DNA of 64,000 nt from Thiosocius sp963759055 (GCA_963759055.1 CAVWYD010000035.1:46440-110439), one strand, 5' to 3'; shown: positions 51,121-59,523, counted from the stretch's first letter. Numbers and translations are program-made. The notes: a model not told the origin generated them from the letters alone.

Positions 51121-52560
51121 ATGAGTGAGCCCCGCAGTTTCTATTGGCATGATTACGAGACCTGGGGGGTGCAACCCGCAGTCGACCGGCCTGCACAGTT
51201 CGCCGGTCTGCGTACCGATCTGGATTTCAATCCCATCGGTGAACCGTTGGTGATCTATTCACGGCCTGCAGACGATTTCCTGCCGCATCCCGAGGCCTGC
51301 ATGATCACTGGTATCACGCCGCAGCTGGCGCGCGAGAAGGGTGCCCCGGAGGCGGATTTCTTCCGTTTTATCCACGAGCAGTTGATGCGGCCCGGGACCT
51401 GTGCGCTTGGCTACAATTCGCTGCGTTTCGATGACGAAGTGACGCGCTACGGTCTGTACCGGAACTTCTTCGACCCCTACGAGCGCGAGTGGAAGAACGG
51501 CAATTCACGTTGGGACCTGATCGATGTGGTCCGCCTGACCCGTGCATTGCGCCCGAACGGCATAAATTGGCCGGAAAAAGAGTCCGGTGTAACCAGTTTC
51601 CGCCTGGAGGAGCTCACTGCTGCCAACGGTATCGAACACGCGGGCGCACATGATGCGCTGGTCGATGTGAAGGCGACCGTCGCCGTCGCGAAACTTATCC
51701 GTGATCGCCAGCCCAGGCTTTTCGATTTTGCTTTCAACAACCGGGACAAACACAAGCTTGCGGCACAGTTGAATGTCCGTGCCGGCCAGCCGGTGCTGCA
51801 TGTGTCGGCACGTTATCCGGCACGCCTGGGCTGTATCGCCGCAGTGGCGCCAGTGGCGATGCATCCGGTAAACCGCAATGGCGTTGTTGTTTACGATCTG
51901 CGGTCCGACCCGGGTCCTATGCTGGCGATGTCCGCCGACGAGATCAGGGCCCGATTGTATACGGCCACCGCCGATCTGCCCGAGGGCACAGAACGCATCC
52001 CACTCAAGGTGGTTCATCTCAACCGCGCGCCGGTGATCGTACCGATGGGTACGATCACGGATGCCGCGCGTGAGCAGTGGCAGATGGATGTCCAGGCGGA
52101 AGAGCGCCACCTGGAGGCGCTGCGTTCGGCACCGGGACTGGCTGGTAAACTGGCCGAGGTGTTTGGAGCCGGGGAGCAGTTTCCGCCGCAATCGGACCCC
52201 GATCGAGACCTGTATGGCGGCTTTCTGTCCGATGAAGACCGACGTCGGTGCGAGCAGGTGAGGCGCGCGACGGCAGGTGAGCTGGCAGCACTGCATCCCG
52301 GTTTCGATGCCCCGAAGCTGGAGGAGCTGCTGTTCCGCTACCGTGCACGCAACTGGCCAGAGACCCTGAAACGGGAAGAACGACTGCGCTGGGAAGAGTT
52401 CCGGCGTGAGCGTCTGACCGAGGCGGGGGCGGGCGCCAACATTGTCCTCGACGATTATCGGAAGCAGTTGTCGCGTCTGGCGGCCGATGCCTCGTTGACG
52501 CCGGATCAGCGCGCGGTAGTCGACGCCCTGATCGAATGGCCGCTGGAGCTCGGTCTGTGA
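51121..52560 (+). CDS. sbcB: exodeoxyribonuclease I
   Basis: A 479-residue single-strand-specific 3'-5' exonuclease used in mismatch repair and recombination. The DEDDh exonuclease motifs are D11 and E13 in WHDYETWGVQP, the RFDDEVTRYGLYRNFFDPYEREW block with the second Asp, and GAHDALVDVKAT with the catalytic His and last Asp. The SH3-like and C-terminal helical domains complete the E. coli-like length (475). It follows tsaB on the same strand by 50 bp. Confidence 0.95.
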   Translation: MSEPRSFYWHDYETWGVQPAVDRPAQFAGLRTDLDFNPIGEPLVIYSRPADDFLPHPEACMITGITPQLAREKGAPEADFFRFIHEQLMRPGTCALGYNSLRFDDEVTRYGLYRNFFDPYEREWKNGNSRWDLIDVVRLTRALRPNGINWPEKESGVTSFRLEELTAANGIEHAGAHDALVDVKATVAVAKLIRDRQPRLFDFAFNNRDKHKLAAQLNVRAGQPVLHVSARYPARLGCIAAVAPVAMHPVNRNGVVVYDLRSDPGPMLAMSADEIRARLYTATADLPEGTERIPLKVVHLNRAPVIVPMGTITDAAREQWQMDVQAEERHLEALRSAPGLAGKLAEVFGAGEQFPPQSDPDRDLYGGFLSDEDRRRCEQVRRATAGELAALHPGFDAPKLEELLFRYRARNWPETLKREERLRWEEFRRERLTEAGAGANIVLDDYRKQLSRLAADASLTPDQRAVVDALIEWPLELGL

Positions 52561-52719
52561 CGCAGCGATCGGGGGACGCGAGTAACATTGTCGCAACATC
52601 AGACCCGGAATGCGGTAAATTCGCAGTTACTAATGCCTGGTGGGCCATGCGGGAAGTTCAGTAACCCACAGCCAGTCCACAAGCCGGGCTGGCAAGGCAC
52701 GCGAGCGGGGGAGATTCAA

Positions 52720-53466
52720 GTGTCGAGAAGTACGGTCATCCTGATTGCGCTGGCAAGCCTGCTTTTACTTACATGGGTCACCCTGGTCCTGCGCGCTGAA
52801 CCGATTGAAGCGGACCTGGTGCAGCGCGTGGAGCAGACGCTCGGTTCATACGCGATTACAGATCTGCACATCGAGGCGCAGGGGCGGGATCTCTACCTCA
52901 CCGGCGAGATCTCACGCGAGATGGCGCCGGAGTATGTGGCCGGGATCGCCCACGGCGTCTGGGGTGTGCGTGATGTCGATGTGTCGGCCCTGAAACAGCG
53001 CACCTCGCTGCTGGACAAGGATGATCCGCTGAACCCGCGTTTTGACCCACGCAAGATTGTGCGTCTGGGTGGGGATCTTTCCAACCCGATGGATGCCGGG
53101 ACCTGTCAGCGCACCATGGCACGCCTTGCTTCTGTCAGCAGCGTGCATTTCGAGGTCGGAGGCGCCTCGCCGATGCAGGAGAGTTACCCTTTGCTGAACG
53201 ACCTGGCGACGGTTGCCTATCAGTGCCCCGAGACGCGAATCGTCATCGGTGGTCATACGGATTCTGAAGGTGACCGCGAGTTCAAGCTGCGTTTGAGCCG
53301 GGCGCGCGCCGAGGCGGTTGAGCAGTTCTTCTACCTGGCCGGGATAAGCGCCAAACGAATGCAGGCCATTGCCCACGGCGACAGCCAGCCGATTGCCAGC
53401 AATACATCGGCGGAAGGACGTGCCGCCAATCGCCGGATCACCTTCGACGTGCTTCCCGTTCAGTAG
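52720..53466 (+). CDS. BON and OmpA domain membrane protein
   Basis: A 248-residue envelope protein. The GTG start at 52720 follows GGGGGAG and opens a membrane segment (STVILIALASLLLLTWVTLVL). A BON-like domain (EADLVQRVEQTLGSYAITDLHIEAQGRDLYLTGEI) is followed from about 150 by an OmpA-like peptidoglycan-binding domain, with VIGGHTDSEGDREFKLRLSRARAEAV and IAHGDSQPIASN. The uncleaved helix suggests inner-membrane anchoring with the OmpA module touching murein. The next gene, 19 bp downstream, is another membrane-anchored protein. Confidence 0.86.
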   Translation: MSRSTVILIALASLLLLTWVTLVLRAEPIEADLVQRVEQTLGSYAITDLHIEAQGRDLYLTGEISREMAPEYVAGIAHGVWGVRDVDVSALKQRTSLLDKDDPLNPRFDPRKIVRLGGDLSNPMDAGTCQRTMARLASVSSVHFEVGGASPMQESYPLLNDLATVAYQCPETRIVIGGHTDSEGDREFKLRLSRARAEAVEQFFYLAGISAKRMQAIAHGDSQPIASNTSAEGRAANRRITFDVLPVQ

Positions 53467-53485
53467 TTATTTTGCGGAGCAGACC

Positions 53486-54178
53486 ATGATTTATCTGATT
53501 GTCCAAATCTTCATTCTGTTACTGCTTGCCGGGCTACTGGGCTTGATGCTCGGCTGGTATCTGACCCGGATCTCGGCAGCACATGTGCACGCCAACCTGC
53601 GGGACCGTCTGCGCACCGTTGAGGGCGACGCGCGTGAGCTGCGGGCCGAACTGGACGCAATGACAACGGCCAGGAACAACGCGGATATCGAACGAAGATT
53701 GCTGTCAGACGAACTGGCCGATATGCGCGCGCGGCAGGATGCCGCTGAACGAAGCACCGACAGTGGCGAATCGATTGCCGCGCTTCAGCGTGAGCTGGAG
53801 CAGTGCCGAGAGTCCCTGGTCGCAGCCGCCGCGGTTGGCGCCTCGGAAAAGGGTGAGCACGAGGCCGATTCGGCGGCTATTGCGTCGGCGGCCGCGGCTG
53901 CGGCTTCAGGGGCCCGGGGATTGATGGCCGGCGCGGGCATGCCAAAGAGCCCCGTCGAAGATGACGACAGGGCGGACGATCTCCAGCAGATCAAGGGAGT
54001 CGGCCCAAAGATCGCCGGGATATTGCAGGAACTCGGCATTCAGCGGTTCGAGCAAATTGCGGCCTGGACCCCCGAGAAGGTTGACTGGGTGAATGAGCGT
54101 CTCAGGTTCAAAGGCCGGATAGAGCGTGAGGAATGGATCCAACAGGCCAGGGCGTTGATGGTCGCGCGCGATGAATGA
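53486..54178 (+). CDS. membrane-anchored coiled-coil protein with helix-hairpin-helix-like C-terminus
   Basis: A 230-residue protein. One N-terminal membrane helix (IYLIVQIFILLLLAGLLGLMLGWYL) is followed by a coiled coil (about 30-105), an Ala-rich linker and a C-terminal domain DDLQQIKGVGPKIAGILQELGIQRFEQIAAWTPEKVDWVNERL. This last part is the H3TH/SPOCS-like 'predicted flap endonuclease-1-like 5' DNA binding' domain, often seen at the ends of membrane proteins in proteobacteria. It could bind DNA or another protein. It forms a pair with the BON-OmpA gene. The exact role is unknown. Confidence 0.82.
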   Translation: MIYLIVQIFILLLLAGLLGLMLGWYLTRISAAHVHANLRDRLRTVEGDARELRAELDAMTTARNNADIERRLLSDELADMRARQDAAERSTDSGESIAALQRELEQCRESLVAAAAVGASEKGEHEADSAAIASAAAAAASGARGLMAGAGMPKSPVEDDDRADDLQQIKGVGPKIAGILQELGIQRFEQIAAWTPEKVDWVNERLRFKGRIEREEWIQQARALMVARDE

Positions 54179-54237
54179 ACCTCAGGAAACTGTCAGGCAG
54201 AAGGGCTGATGTGCGGTTTGTTTCTTTCTGGCCGGGA

Positions 54238-54522
54238 TCAGTCAGCGAGCCATTTGTTCAGTGCCGAAATCAATTGCGCGGCCTGATCGGGGCTGGAGAT
54301 ATTGAACTTGGACTTCTGCTGGTACTCACCATTGCGCTTCTGATAGCGGCGGATCGAGTACTTGTCCTTGCTGTATTGTTCCTTGCGGGCGTCCCAGTCC
54401 TGGTAGCGGAACAGGATGGTGGTCCAGGCGCCTTTGGACAGCACCTCCTTGTCGAGCTCCTTGACGATGTCTATGCCGCCCTCGCTGTAGTTGATGCTGA
54501 GTTCGTCGGGAGTGCTGGCCAT
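54238..54522 (-). CDS. small conserved hypothetical protein, PC4/YdbC-like
   Basis: A 94-residue soluble protein of mixed beta strands followed by one helix: AWTTILFRYQDWDARKEQYSKDKY, IRRYQKRNGEYQQKSKFNISSPDQ and AAQLISALNKWLAD. The basic, aromatic strands followed by a C-terminal helix recall the PC4/YdbC single-strand DNA-binding fold, but the likeness is weak. It is preceded by GGAGATT-type spacing on the minus strand. The gene is convergent with the coiled-coil protein gene. I rate the gene as real and the fold as a guess. Confidence 0.7.
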   Translation of the reverse strand: MASTPDELSINYSEGGIDIVKELDKEVLSKGAWTTILFRYQDWDARKEQYSKDKYSIRRYQKRNGEYQQKSKFNISSPDQAAQLISALNKWLAD

Positions 54523-54623
54523 TAAAAAAATCTCCGTTGGGGACTGGTCGCTGAGGCGCGCGACCTTAGCAAAGGAGCGTGTCAGATGTCACCTGGAACT
54601 TGGGTGGCGACGCCGCACTTGGG

Positions 54624-55262
54624 TCAAATTGCTCCCTGACGCTCCAGGAGGCTTATCAGCTCAGCATGCTGCAGTTCCTTTGCGAGGGCAAGCGCCGACT
54701 GGCCGTCGGCGGCCTTCGCATTGACGTCTGCGCCGCGGTTGACCAGATGTGTGGTCAGGCGGTGATTGTCCTGTCTTATCGCTATCAGCAGCGGCGTGTC
54801 GCCGTCCGCATTGCGTTGCTCGAGGTCGGCGCCGCGTTCGGTAAGGAATCGAACGGTGTCACGGTCGGTGACGCCTATCTGGGCCGCCTTCAGCATTAAG
54901 GCCGAGGCATCGAGCCGGGCGCCCTGGGCGAGCAGTACCTCGGCGATCTGGGTGCGACCATTCAGGATGGCCAGATCGAGCGCGGTGTCGCCGTCTGGCG
55001 TCGCTGCGGCCATATCGGCACCATGCTTGAGCAACGTTTTGACCATGATGATCTCGCCTTTTTTGGCAGCAAGTTGCAGCGGATACTGGCCATTGGGCAG
55101 CAGGACATTGATATCCGTGCCCCAGTGGATATGGCGTTCGAGTTGATCGAGATCACCCCGTTGTACAGCCAGGTAAAGCGACACACTGGGCTTGTCCGGC
55201 TCACTGCAGCCAACGAGCAGTGAAATCAGGATCGCCAGGGTGATGGTGATGAGTGTTCTCAT
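54624..55262 (-). CDS. ankyrin-repeat lipoprotein
   Basis: A 212-residue lipoprotein with lipobox LVGC (Cys 19) and five to six ankyrin repeats: YLAVQRGDLDQLERHIHWGTDIN, YPLQLAAKKGEIIMVKTLLKHGAD, TALDLAILNGRTQIAEVLLAQGA, RDTVRFLTERGAD, TPLLIAIRQDNHRLTTHLVNRGAD and SALALAKELQHAELISLLERQG. The repeats make a periplasmic protein-binding surface. The ATG at 55262 opens the signal peptide; a longer frame to 55415 runs through the rhodanese gene's coding sequence. The rhodanese gene ends 17 bp upstream, so the two are likely one operon. Confidence 0.87.
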   Translation of the reverse strand: MRTLITITLAILISLLVGCSEPDKPSVSLYLAVQRGDLDQLERHIHWGTDINVLLPNGQYPLQLAAKKGEIIMVKTLLKHGADMAAATPDGDTALDLAILNGRTQIAEVLLAQGARLDASALMLKAAQIGVTDRDTVRFLTERGADLEQRNADGDTPLLIAIRQDNHRLTTHLVNRGADVNAKAADGQSALALAKELQHAELISLLERQGAI

Positions 55263-55279
55263 GCCTGCCCGATTCCTCG

Positions 55280-55939
55280 TTACTGCGATTCTGCGACGGC
55301 TGTCGTGAGACCGAGGGTCTCCCAGGCCTGCATGCCACCACGGTACCACTTGATCTTGGATGGCGGATAGCCCATTCGCGTCAGACTGCGGATATTGGCG
55401 GGCGATTGACCGCACCAGGCCCCGTTGCAGAACATGACCAGGGTCTTCGCGTCACGGAAGTTCCACAGCTCGTTGCCTCTTCGGGCATCAAACTGTTGCT
55501 CAAGCATGTCGGCGATGTCGGATTCCTCGGCTGAACGCAGACTGAGCCGCTTGTAATGAATGTTGACCGCGCCCGGGATGGTGCCGCGCTTGTGCCACTT
55601 TGCGCCACGCGAGTCGATGATCACTATCGAGTCATCGCCGTCCGCCCTGCGCCGCAGGTAATCGAGCATCTCGATTTCGCCGATGGTCTCCACACCGCCG
55701 GGCAGATGCATCGGTTGGACACAGAAAGGCGGGCATTTGCGCGAGGTACGCTGGAAATTTGGCTCGATTATCTGAGTCTCGTTTTGTTCCCGTTGTACAC
55801 GCACGGGACGGCCCTGATGTTCCACTGTGAGGCCTTCGAGATCGGGTGTGATCTTCACCCCGATATCGGAAGCGGAAACAATGCCAATGTGCAGGGCTAA
55901 TACTGCACATAGCTTACTGAGGCGGCCGGTCTTGGTCAT
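55280..55939 (-). CDS. rhodanese-like domain protein, exported
   Basis: A 219-residue protein with a signal peptide (SKLCAVLALHIGIVSA) and a rhodanese domain in its C-terminal two thirds. VIIDSRGAKWHKRGTIPGAVNIHYK is the substrate-side motif, and MFCNGAWCGQSPANIRSL is the active-site loop with the catalytic cysteine. The segment before it has three cysteines and RKCPPFCVQP, a motif in some periplasmic rhodaneses of sulfur-oxidising bacteria. It probably handles sulfane sulfur in the periplasm and is encoded just upstream of the ankyrin lipoprotein, a possible binding partner. Confidence 0.87.
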   Translation of the reverse strand: MTKTGRLSKLCAVLALHIGIVSASDIGVKITPDLEGLTVEHQGRPVRVQREQNETQIIEPNFQRTSRKCPPFCVQPMHLPGGVETIGEIEMLDYLRRRADGDDSIVIIDSRGAKWHKRGTIPGAVNIHYKRLSLRSAEESDIADMLEQQFDARRGNELWNFRDAKTLVMFCNGAWCGQSPANIRSLTRMGYPPSKIKWYRGGMQAWETLGLTTAVAESQ

Positions 55940-56096
55940 TATCGTTGACGTCGGATCTTGAGATTGGATACGTCTGCGATCATATCGAATTCACGAGCAG
56001 GCTGAACGCCGAGATCTTGTGGAAAATGTATGGCCTTGGCGAGTTATCGAAAAGTGGAATCGCGCGGCCACGGCTTTCCCGGGTTAGAATCCGCCG

Positions 56097-56498
56097 ATGA
56101 TCGGAAAGATTCTTTTCACCCTCGCGGTGATACTGCTGGTTGCCTTGATCTGGCGAACGCGCAGTCCGCGCCTCCCGGCTCCACAAGGCCGTCCCCGATT
56201 GGTCAATCCATTGGCAAAGAGATTCTCGCCGGTGCGTGTGCTGGCGGTGGCCACGGTCGCCCTGATGTTGTTGGCGTCGGCCTATCTGCTGTATGAGCAT
56301 TGGCGTGACAGCAGCGACGTCATCTTCATCCGTGTCATTGATGCCGGCAGTGGGCGCACGGTGGAATATCGAGCGCAGCGCGGTGACATTAAGGAACGCG
56401 AGTTTTTGACCACCGACGGGCGACGCATCGTGCTTGCGGAGACCGAGCGACTGGAGACCTCGACCATCAGGTCGCCGAGTTCGCTGGACCAAAATTGA
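56097..56498 (+). CDS. hypothetical inner-membrane protein, possibly leaderless
   Basis: A 133-residue protein with two membrane helices (about 3-20, ILFTLAVILLVALIW, and 47-66, VLAVATVALMLLASAYLLYEHW) and a small basic periplasmic or cytosolic tail containing EYRAQRGDIKEREFLTTDGRRI. I do not recognise it. A TAGAAT box at 56085-56090 ends only 6 bp before the ATG and there is no Shine-Dalgarno, suggesting that transcription starts at or next to the start codon. The 3' end overlaps the convergent oxygenase gene by 32 bp. Confidence 0.7.
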   Translation: MIGKILFTLAVILLVALIWRTRSPRLPAPQGRPRLVNPLAKRFSPVRVLAVATVALMLLASAYLLYEHWRDSSDVIFIRVIDAGSGRTVEYRAQRGDIKEREFLTTDGRRIVLAETERLETSTIRSPSSLDQN

Positions 56499-57000
56499 AA
56501 GCCAGCGAAAGACGCGTCTCCCGGCTGGCGTTTGCCTCGACTTCATGTGGCATGTCGGGCGGAAACAGAACCACCAGCCCGGGTCTGGGTGTGACAATGA
56601 TCTGTGCGTCATCGTCGTGCAGGATCAGGCGACCGCTGTTCTCCGGACATTGCAGGTAACAGACCGCCGAGAGTAGTTCATCGTTTTCTTCGTGACTGTG
56701 CAGGGTCGTATGGTGGCCGGGGTGCATCTCATTGAACCAGAATCCGTGACGAAGCGGGCTTTTATGCAGGATCTGCGAGGCCGCCGCCAAGACGAAATCA
56801 TTCAGCGCCGAGAGTTCCGGCAGACGTTGCCGCGGGACGTATATGTTCTCGAAGCGCCCCGCGAACATGTGGGTGCGTTTGATGTCGTCCGCGTCCTTTT
56901 CGCGTTCGAATGCGGCCACCAGGGCCGGAATGACGACGGCGGCGTCGGGCATCTCTGCGAAGTAAACCGGTGTGATGCCACCGATCGGGATCTCACTCAT
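56467..57000 (-). CDS. 2OG-Fe(II) oxygenase-like protein (TIGR02466 family)
   Basis: A 177-residue protein with a double-stranded beta-helix fold. The putative iron-binding pattern is H-x-E/D in LHSHEENDELLSAVCYL, a distal histidine in MPHEVEANAS and the 2OG-binding arginine in RETRLSLAFNFGP. GFWFNEMHPGHHTTLHSHEEND and GRLILHDDD match the putative 2OG-Fe(II) oxygenase family TIGR02466. The substrate is unknown. The start overlaps the end of a small upstream frame (56993-57145) by 8 bp. It converges with, and overlaps, the membrane protein gene at its 3' end. Confidence 0.82.
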   Translation of the reverse strand: MSEIPIGGITPVYFAEMPDAAVVIPALVAAFEREKDADDIKRTHMFAGRFENIYVPRQRLPELSALNDFVLAAASQILHKSPLRHGFWFNEMHPGHHTTLHSHEENDELLSAVCYLQCPENSGRLILHDDDAQIIVTPRPGLVVLFPPDMPHEVEANASRETRLSLAFNFGPANSAT

Positions 57001-57145
57001 GGTGCCGCGTTTCTTCCCCCGTGCAATGGATAAGCCCTCCGGAAACGGCTGTGCAGTTCTCGGCTATGGGTTGTTGCGCGGTACGACAGACGGCACCGAT
57101 ATTGAGCAATACGAAGAGACCGAGCGTGAGATAGACGATGCGCAT
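56993..57145 (-). CDS. possible 50-residue membrane-anchored small protein
   Basis: A 50-codon frame, ATG at 57145. Residues 1-19 (MRIVYLTLGLFVLLNIGAV) form a signal or membrane segment, followed by a short chain with three cysteines at about 20, 31 and 41, two of them in AENCTAVSGGLIHC. Its stop overlaps the oxygenase start (8 bp), a sign of an operon. The ribosome-binding site (TAGGG) is weak. It could be a genuine small envelope protein or a chance frame. A terminator for the gene behind it lies just upstream at 57174-57209. Confidence 0.45.
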   Translation of the reverse strand: MRIVYLTLGLFVLLNIGAVCRTAQQPIAENCTAVSGGLIHCTGEETRHHE

Positions 57146-57173
57146 GGCCCTAGTTTACCCGCCGCCAGCCGGG

Positions 57174-57209
57174 CAAAGAAAACCCGGCCTCCGCAGTGCG
57201 GGGCCGGGT
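57174..57209 (-). terminator. rho-independent terminator downstream of the 57256-57588 gene
   Basis: On the minus strand ACCCGGCC and GGCCGGGT (57209-57202 and 57189-57182) form an 8-bp stem with a further 4-bp inner stem and an ACT loop, followed directly by TTTTCTTT. This is the clearest intrinsic terminator in the window. Confidence 0.75.
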
Positions 57210-57255
57210 AAATGGCGAGATATGATCTCGCCTGTGCCGAGAGTGAAACTGTTGA

Positions 57256-57588
57256 TCAGGCGGCGGGGCGTGCCATCGCGGCCTCGAATGCAGAGACCTT
57301 GATGTTCCCATGCGCCTCCACCGTCGCTTTTGGTGATTCGGTCATGAGGTCTTTGAGCAGGGCAACCCTTTGTTTGGCATCCCGTACTGACGCGATGGCC
57401 GGATCACGGACGTCTCCGCTTTCCTGCGACAGACGCTGGTGCGCCCGGTCGACATCGGCGTCGCCGCCACGGGGCGGAGTGCTTTTTTCAAACGCAGGTT
57501 CAGGTGAACGGCCCGGATTGGCGTCGGGTTTTCGTTGCTCGAGAACCGGCTGTGCCGGAAAAATGTCGCTTGAGATCGGGTTTGCCAC
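57256..57588 (-). CDS. hypothetical small protein
   Basis: A 110-residue protein that I do not recognise. The N-terminal half is Pro-rich and likely disordered (PAQPVLEQRKPDANPGRSPEPAFEKSTPPRGG). The C-terminal half is helical: VDRAHQRLSQESGD, AIASVRDAKQRVALLKDLMTESPKATVEAHGNIKVSAFEAAMARPAA. It lacks a signal peptide and cysteines. A strong terminator follows at 57174-57209, which supports expression as a single unit. Secreted or flagella-related small proteins can look like this, but nothing here is diagnostic. Confidence 0.6.
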   Translation of the reverse strand: MANPISSDIFPAQPVLEQRKPDANPGRSPEPAFEKSTPPRGGDADVDRAHQRLSQESGDVRDPAIASVRDAKQRVALLKDLMTESPKATVEAHGNIKVSAFEAAMARPAA

Positions 57589-57738
57589 GTTTTCGCCTCT
57601 AGTCCGTCAATGTATTGACGATATTTCCGTCTGCTGCAGGTTTGCCCATTAAGAACGCACGTTGCGTGCCAAATGGAACTCGAGGACGCCAACGGGTGAC
57701 TAACGCTAACAGTTGCCTTCGGAATCCCGCGCAAAAAC

Positions 57739-58566
57739 ATGTCGTTCGAATCACTTATCACGCGGGGTCTTATTGCACTATCCCTCGCAACGATGCTTCT
57801 GGCGCAGGCGGGCGCCGACGTCCTCGATTACCGGGTGATCTACCGCGGGATGTTCTCGGGCGGTGCAGACATGCCGATAGCCGATCTGTTGCTGGAGACG
57901 CGTATAGCGCAGGGTTCGCGAGATCTGAGGCAAGCGCGTATCGAGGCCAGCTCAGTCGCGTATCCCCTGGTCGAGACGCTATTTCCCGTCCGTTACCGCT
58001 TTCGCAACTGGACCATCGGTGATCAGGGGCAACTGCTTGGTTTCGAGAACTACGAAAGCACCCGCAAAGTCCGTCACCGGCTGTACCTGCGTGACGATTC
58101 GAGTCTGGGCGTCAGGCGTTTCGATTTGAAGGCTGGTGCGGGTTGGCGTGAGTTGGAGCAGTTGGAGGCAGGGGAGATGCCGGTGCCCCCGGTGGCTGGA
58201 GAGAGGCTGCTTGATCGGCTGGGCCTGTTGCAGCTTGTGCGCGGGCAGAATTTGGCTGATCAGTCGGAGTACCGCTTCGTAGTGACCAATGGCCGCGAGC
58301 GGCTGGTCTACGATGTCCGGGTCGTGGCCGCTCAGACCCTGGATCTCGCGGGTGTGTCGCTACCAGCCTGGAAGCTGCGGTTCGATGGCCTGGAGTCCAG
58401 CCGCAATGGTGGACTGGAACCGGCCCATCGCCCCGTCTATGTCTGGTTGAGCCAGACTCCGGAGCACATCCCTCTGCGTGTCGACAGTCGCCATGCGATC
58501 GGTCGGTTCCGGGTCGAACTGAAAAATCGACCGCTCCTCAGGCAGATCGCAGAGGCCGATTCCTGA
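57739..58566 (+). CDS. DUF3108 domain exported protein
   Basis: A 275-residue protein with a signal peptide (ITRGLIALSLATMLLAQAGA) and a DUF3108-type all-beta domain: DYRVIYRGMFSGG near the start, FPVRYRFRNW, a central YESTRKVRHRLYLRDD and the terminal strands HIPLRVDSRHAIGRFRVELK. DUF3108 proteins are periplasmic or outer-membrane associated in gram-negative bacteria and have no fixed function. There are no cysteines in the mature part. The gene stands alone in its strand, divergent from the small hypothetical gene. Confidence 0.82.
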   Translation: MSFESLITRGLIALSLATMLLAQAGADVLDYRVIYRGMFSGGADMPIADLLLETRIAQGSRDLRQARIEASSVAYPLVETLFPVRYRFRNWTIGDQGQLLGFENYESTRKVRHRLYLRDDSSLGVRRFDLKAGAGWRELEQLEAGEMPVPPVAGERLLDRLGLLQLVRGQNLADQSEYRFVVTNGRERLVYDVRVVAAQTLDLAGVSLPAWKLRFDGLESSRNGGLEPAHRPVYVWLSQTPEHIPLRVDSRHAIGRFRVELKNRPLLRQIAEADS

Positions 58567-58592
58567 GGCCTTTTTTGATCCGCTGTGCCCGG

Positions 58593-59120
58593 TCAGTCAT
58601 CCACCAGCCGAAGGTGGCTGATGTCCGGGATCAGCCTGTGAGGCTTTTCGACCTGGCAGTCCTCCAGAGAGCCTGTGTTGGGCGGCAATGCCTCGAGTGA
58701 ACCGGTATCGATCTCTGCCGGTGCCGGTGCTTCGGAATGGTCCAGGATCGCCCCGGGCTCAGCCAGGCCATAGTCGCCGCTATCGGCCGGTGGCCTCTGA
58801 GGGGCCTCGTCCGCTATCGGGCGGGGTTCGGCCGTCGCGCCAGCAGTGCGGGCGACCCGCTCATCGCGTGCCTTCGGGGCCGGTGGAGATGAGCCGCTGG
58901 CCACGATCTGGACAAGTGCGCCAACATCCCGGAAAGCGGTCCGATACCGGCCTGCAGCCTCCGCATCCACCCCCTGCTTGACCCGCAACGGTTTGCCCGA
59001 AAACAGGCGGTCCACGGCGCTCTCCTGGACCTTGAACAGCTTTGCGACGCCGTGTCGGACGGTGGTCGGATCTGCGTCCGGCAACATCTCACCGAGAAAA
59101 TAGATATCGAACGACTCCAT
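58593..59120 (-). CDS. hypothetical protein with conserved N-terminal module and acidic linker
   Basis: A 175-residue soluble protein. The first 75 residues, FDIYFLGEMLPDADPTTVRHGVAKLF, followed by SAVDRLFSGKPLRVKQGVDAEAAGRYRTAFRDVGALVQI, match a conserved module that I have seen at the N-termini of otherwise different gammaproteobacterial proteins (often before GYF-, zinc-ribbon- or RDD-like domains). Its pattern is a beta-alpha-alpha-beta unit with FSGKPLRVKQGVD as the core. The rest is a Pro/Ala/Glu-rich linker with two TGSLE repeats and the ending RLIPDISHLRLVDD. It probably mediates protein-protein contacts; the function is unknown. Confidence 0.72.
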   Translation of the reverse strand: MESFDIYFLGEMLPDADPTTVRHGVAKLFKVQESAVDRLFSGKPLRVKQGVDAEAAGRYRTAFRDVGALVQIVASGSSPPAPKARDERVARTAGATAEPRPIADEAPQRPPADSGDYGLAEPGAILDHSEAPAPAEIDTGSLEALPPNTGSLEDCQVEKPHRLIPDISHLRLVDD

Positions 59121-59367
59121 GCTGGCCTCTTTTTTCAGCGATTCTGTTTTTCGTGCTGTCGCGCGGGTGTCTCCGCTGACACCATATTTTGGCGGCAGCC
59201 TTGCGCGTAACCTTACCGAAATATGGTGGCGATGGGCCAGGATTACGCCCGTCTCGCGGTCGGGGCTGTGCGAGTGGCCACACTCGGCATGGTTCCGCCT
59301 CCGGTCGGATTTTCAGATGTGCGATTCGAGCCATTTATGAAACCGGGAAACCAGGATTTCGGCACTT
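59121..59367. other. intergenic stretch without a confident gene
   Basis: Lies between the hypothetical gene ending its 5' side at 59120 and the small minus-strand frame at 59368. A 98-codon plus-strand frame (59223-59519) has no domain, biased composition and no ribosome-binding site, so it is not called. The minus-strand part 59313-59367 may hold the displaced 3' end of the small gene upstream (ending FHKWLESHI). Confidence 0.4.
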
Positions 59368-59517
59368 TCATTGTATTCGCCGTCGGCGCGCATGGCAGGC
59401 GGCTCTGGGGTCTCGTTCGAAGGCGCTGCGTGCGATCGCTGCGAGGTTGGCCTCGCAGGTATGGCCGTAGCTGCGCAGCAATTGCTCGATTTGTGCCAGC
59501 GCCTCCTGCTCCTGCAT
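59368..59517 (-). CDS. possible small gene, apparently frameshifted
   Basis: A 49-residue frame from ATG 59517 (MQEQEALAQIEQLLRSYGHT, CEANLAAIARSAF) begins 7 bp after the lipase stop and is preceded by AGAGGG, as expected of a downstream operon gene. After ARSAF the frame turns Arg-rich. The next frame instead continues with a plausible ending, ETPEPPAMRADGEYNESAEILV then SRFHKWLESHI, ending at 59313. One extra or missing base near 59400-59420 would join them into about 67 residues. It could be a decayed gene, a sequence error or noise. Confidence 0.35.
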   Translation of the reverse strand: MQEQEALAQIEQLLRSYGHTCEANLAAIARSAFERDPRAACHARRRRIQ

Positions 59518-59523
59518 AGCCCT

